From assembly GCA_022767445.1 (NCBI GenBank), contig JALENJ010000065.1, forward strand, positions 1-53,255: 53,255 bases of DNA, given 5' to 3'. The translations under genes and the position numbers were made by a program. The notes beneath the pieces are model-generated. The model did not search any database. It was not told where the DNA came from and worked only from the letters and a program-made list of their open reading frames with translations. The DNA comes from Erysipelotrichaceae bacterium. GTDB taxonomy: Bacteria > Bacillota_I > Bacilli_A > Erysipelotrichales > Erysipelotrichaceae. Of this stretch, positions 52,910 to 53,255 are shown in pieces (the first letter of the stretch is position 1; each line of letters begins with the position of its first letter).

Positions 52910-53255
52910 GTGTGCCAGACATGGCATATATCTTAGAGGTTGAAAGGTACTTCTAACCAAGGGATGTAGTCCCTAAGGTTTAGCCAAATTCAAGGGTGTC
53001 CATCGTGAGGTGGAATCTGAAGGAGGAACTAGGCAAACTGCTGGCCCGAGGGTCACGAATCTCAATTGAGGCCACTCATACGGATAAGCGTACGCAACAA
53101 CGTAAAGTCCAAATAACTACAACAGTATGATTGGTAAATGAGGCGGGTAGATGGCAGGAAAGATGTATGTCTTACTCTGGGAGGTCTTATCAGTGTCAAA
53201 GATGAGGTAGAGAACGCTACGCAGTCGATAGGCATAGTAACAACGAATGATAAGA
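52910..53255 (+). mobile_element. Group II intron, 5' part (class IIC-like), truncated by the window end
   Basis: Begins with the group II 5' consensus GTGTGCC at 52910. Domain I landmarks follow: CAAGGGTGTCC, GTGGAATCTGAAGGAGG, GGCAAAC, GGTCACGAATCTC, GAGGCC, AACAACGTAAAGTCC, GTAAATGAGGCGGGT, GGGAGGTCTTATCAG, and CATAGTAAC near the end of domains II/III. These segments and their order match the Oceanobacillus iheyensis group IIC intron as I remember it. It lies 5 nt after a terminator stem, the preferred site of class IIC introns. The reverse-transcriptase gene would lie beyond the window. Confidence 0.88.

Noticed and set aside
1-53255. CRISPR arrays, prophage or toxin-antitoxin modules
   Set aside because: No regularly spaced repeats, phage structural genes or small paired toxin-antitoxin frames were seen in any intergenic stretch.
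52910-53255. Structured terminal region as an rRNA, RNase P or tmRNA fragment
   Set aside because: The GTGTGCC start and the ordered domain I landmarks fit a group II intron; none of the signature sequences of those other RNAs is present.

Overview
The window looks like core chromosome of a low-GC Gram-positive bacterium (Bacillota), most likely a member of the Erysipelotrichia. That placement is an inference. It rests on Bacillus-like gene neighbourhoods (phoH-ybeY-dgkA-cdd-era-recO-glyS-dnaG-rpoD-trmK; murC-ytxG-ytxH-ccpA-tyrS; cmk-der-gpsA; a comG operon), a single-chain glycyl-tRNA synthetase, strong AGGAGG ribosome binding sites and textbook sigma-A promoters. No sporulation gene was seen. 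Nearly everything is on the + strand; exceptions are a thioredoxin-like lipoprotein, rpsT, ispH, ispG, one tRNA and a broken merR gene.

Layout. 1-10.2 kb: the 3' end of deoC, rpsU, then a long housekeeping run (phoH to trmK). 10.2-13.4 kb: a sugar operon (BglG-type antiterminator, PTS EIIBC, ChbG/YdjC deacetylase) with a RAT/terminator leader and a near-perfect cre site over its promoter. 13.4-18.0 kb: rpsT divergent from fmt-lepA-hemW, then rpsO. 18.0-22.9 kb: an ABC ATPase, a giant FtsX permease with a periplasm-type coiled coil, and a GIY-YIG/superoxide-reductase fusion, lying between rpsO and pnp, which are commonly neighbours. 23-37.9 kb: pnp, trmB, lipoproteins, murC, ytxG/H-like genes, ccpA, T-box-tyrS, a MurJ/SpoVB-type flippase, an RsuA-type pseudouridine synthase, ispH and a cshB-like helicase. 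37.9-39.5 kb: a decaying MerR/alpha-beta hydrolase cassette with an intact operator. 39.6-43.3 kb: tRNA-Glu(CUC), a PAP2 phosphatase, ispG, rpmG, an MBL-fold hydrolase and a lipoprotein. 43.3-46.8 kb: the comGA-GG competence pseudopilus operon. 46.8-52.9 kb: a membrane protein, an FMN riboswitch with ribU, an unknown tail-anchored protein, cmk, der and gpsA. The right edge is the 5' half of a group II intron inserted just after the gpsA terminator.

Themes. Translation and ribosome biogenesis genes dominate (rpsU, rpsT, rpsO, rpmG, era, ybeY, der, lepA, fmt, trmK, trmB, pseudouridine synthase, glyQS, tyrS). Isoprenoid (ispG, ispH) and cell-wall genes (murC, flippase) are interspersed. The CcpA-like protein encoded here may act on the cre site encoded here.

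The most unusual items are the GIY-YIG/superoxide-reductase fusion (22226-22888), the decayed MerR cassette with its perfect operator, two divergent promoter pairs that share a -35 box, a Der protein with NMID in place of NKxD in its first G domain, and the intron placed directly behind a terminator. All coordinates and motif statements come from reading the sequence; no database search was possible.
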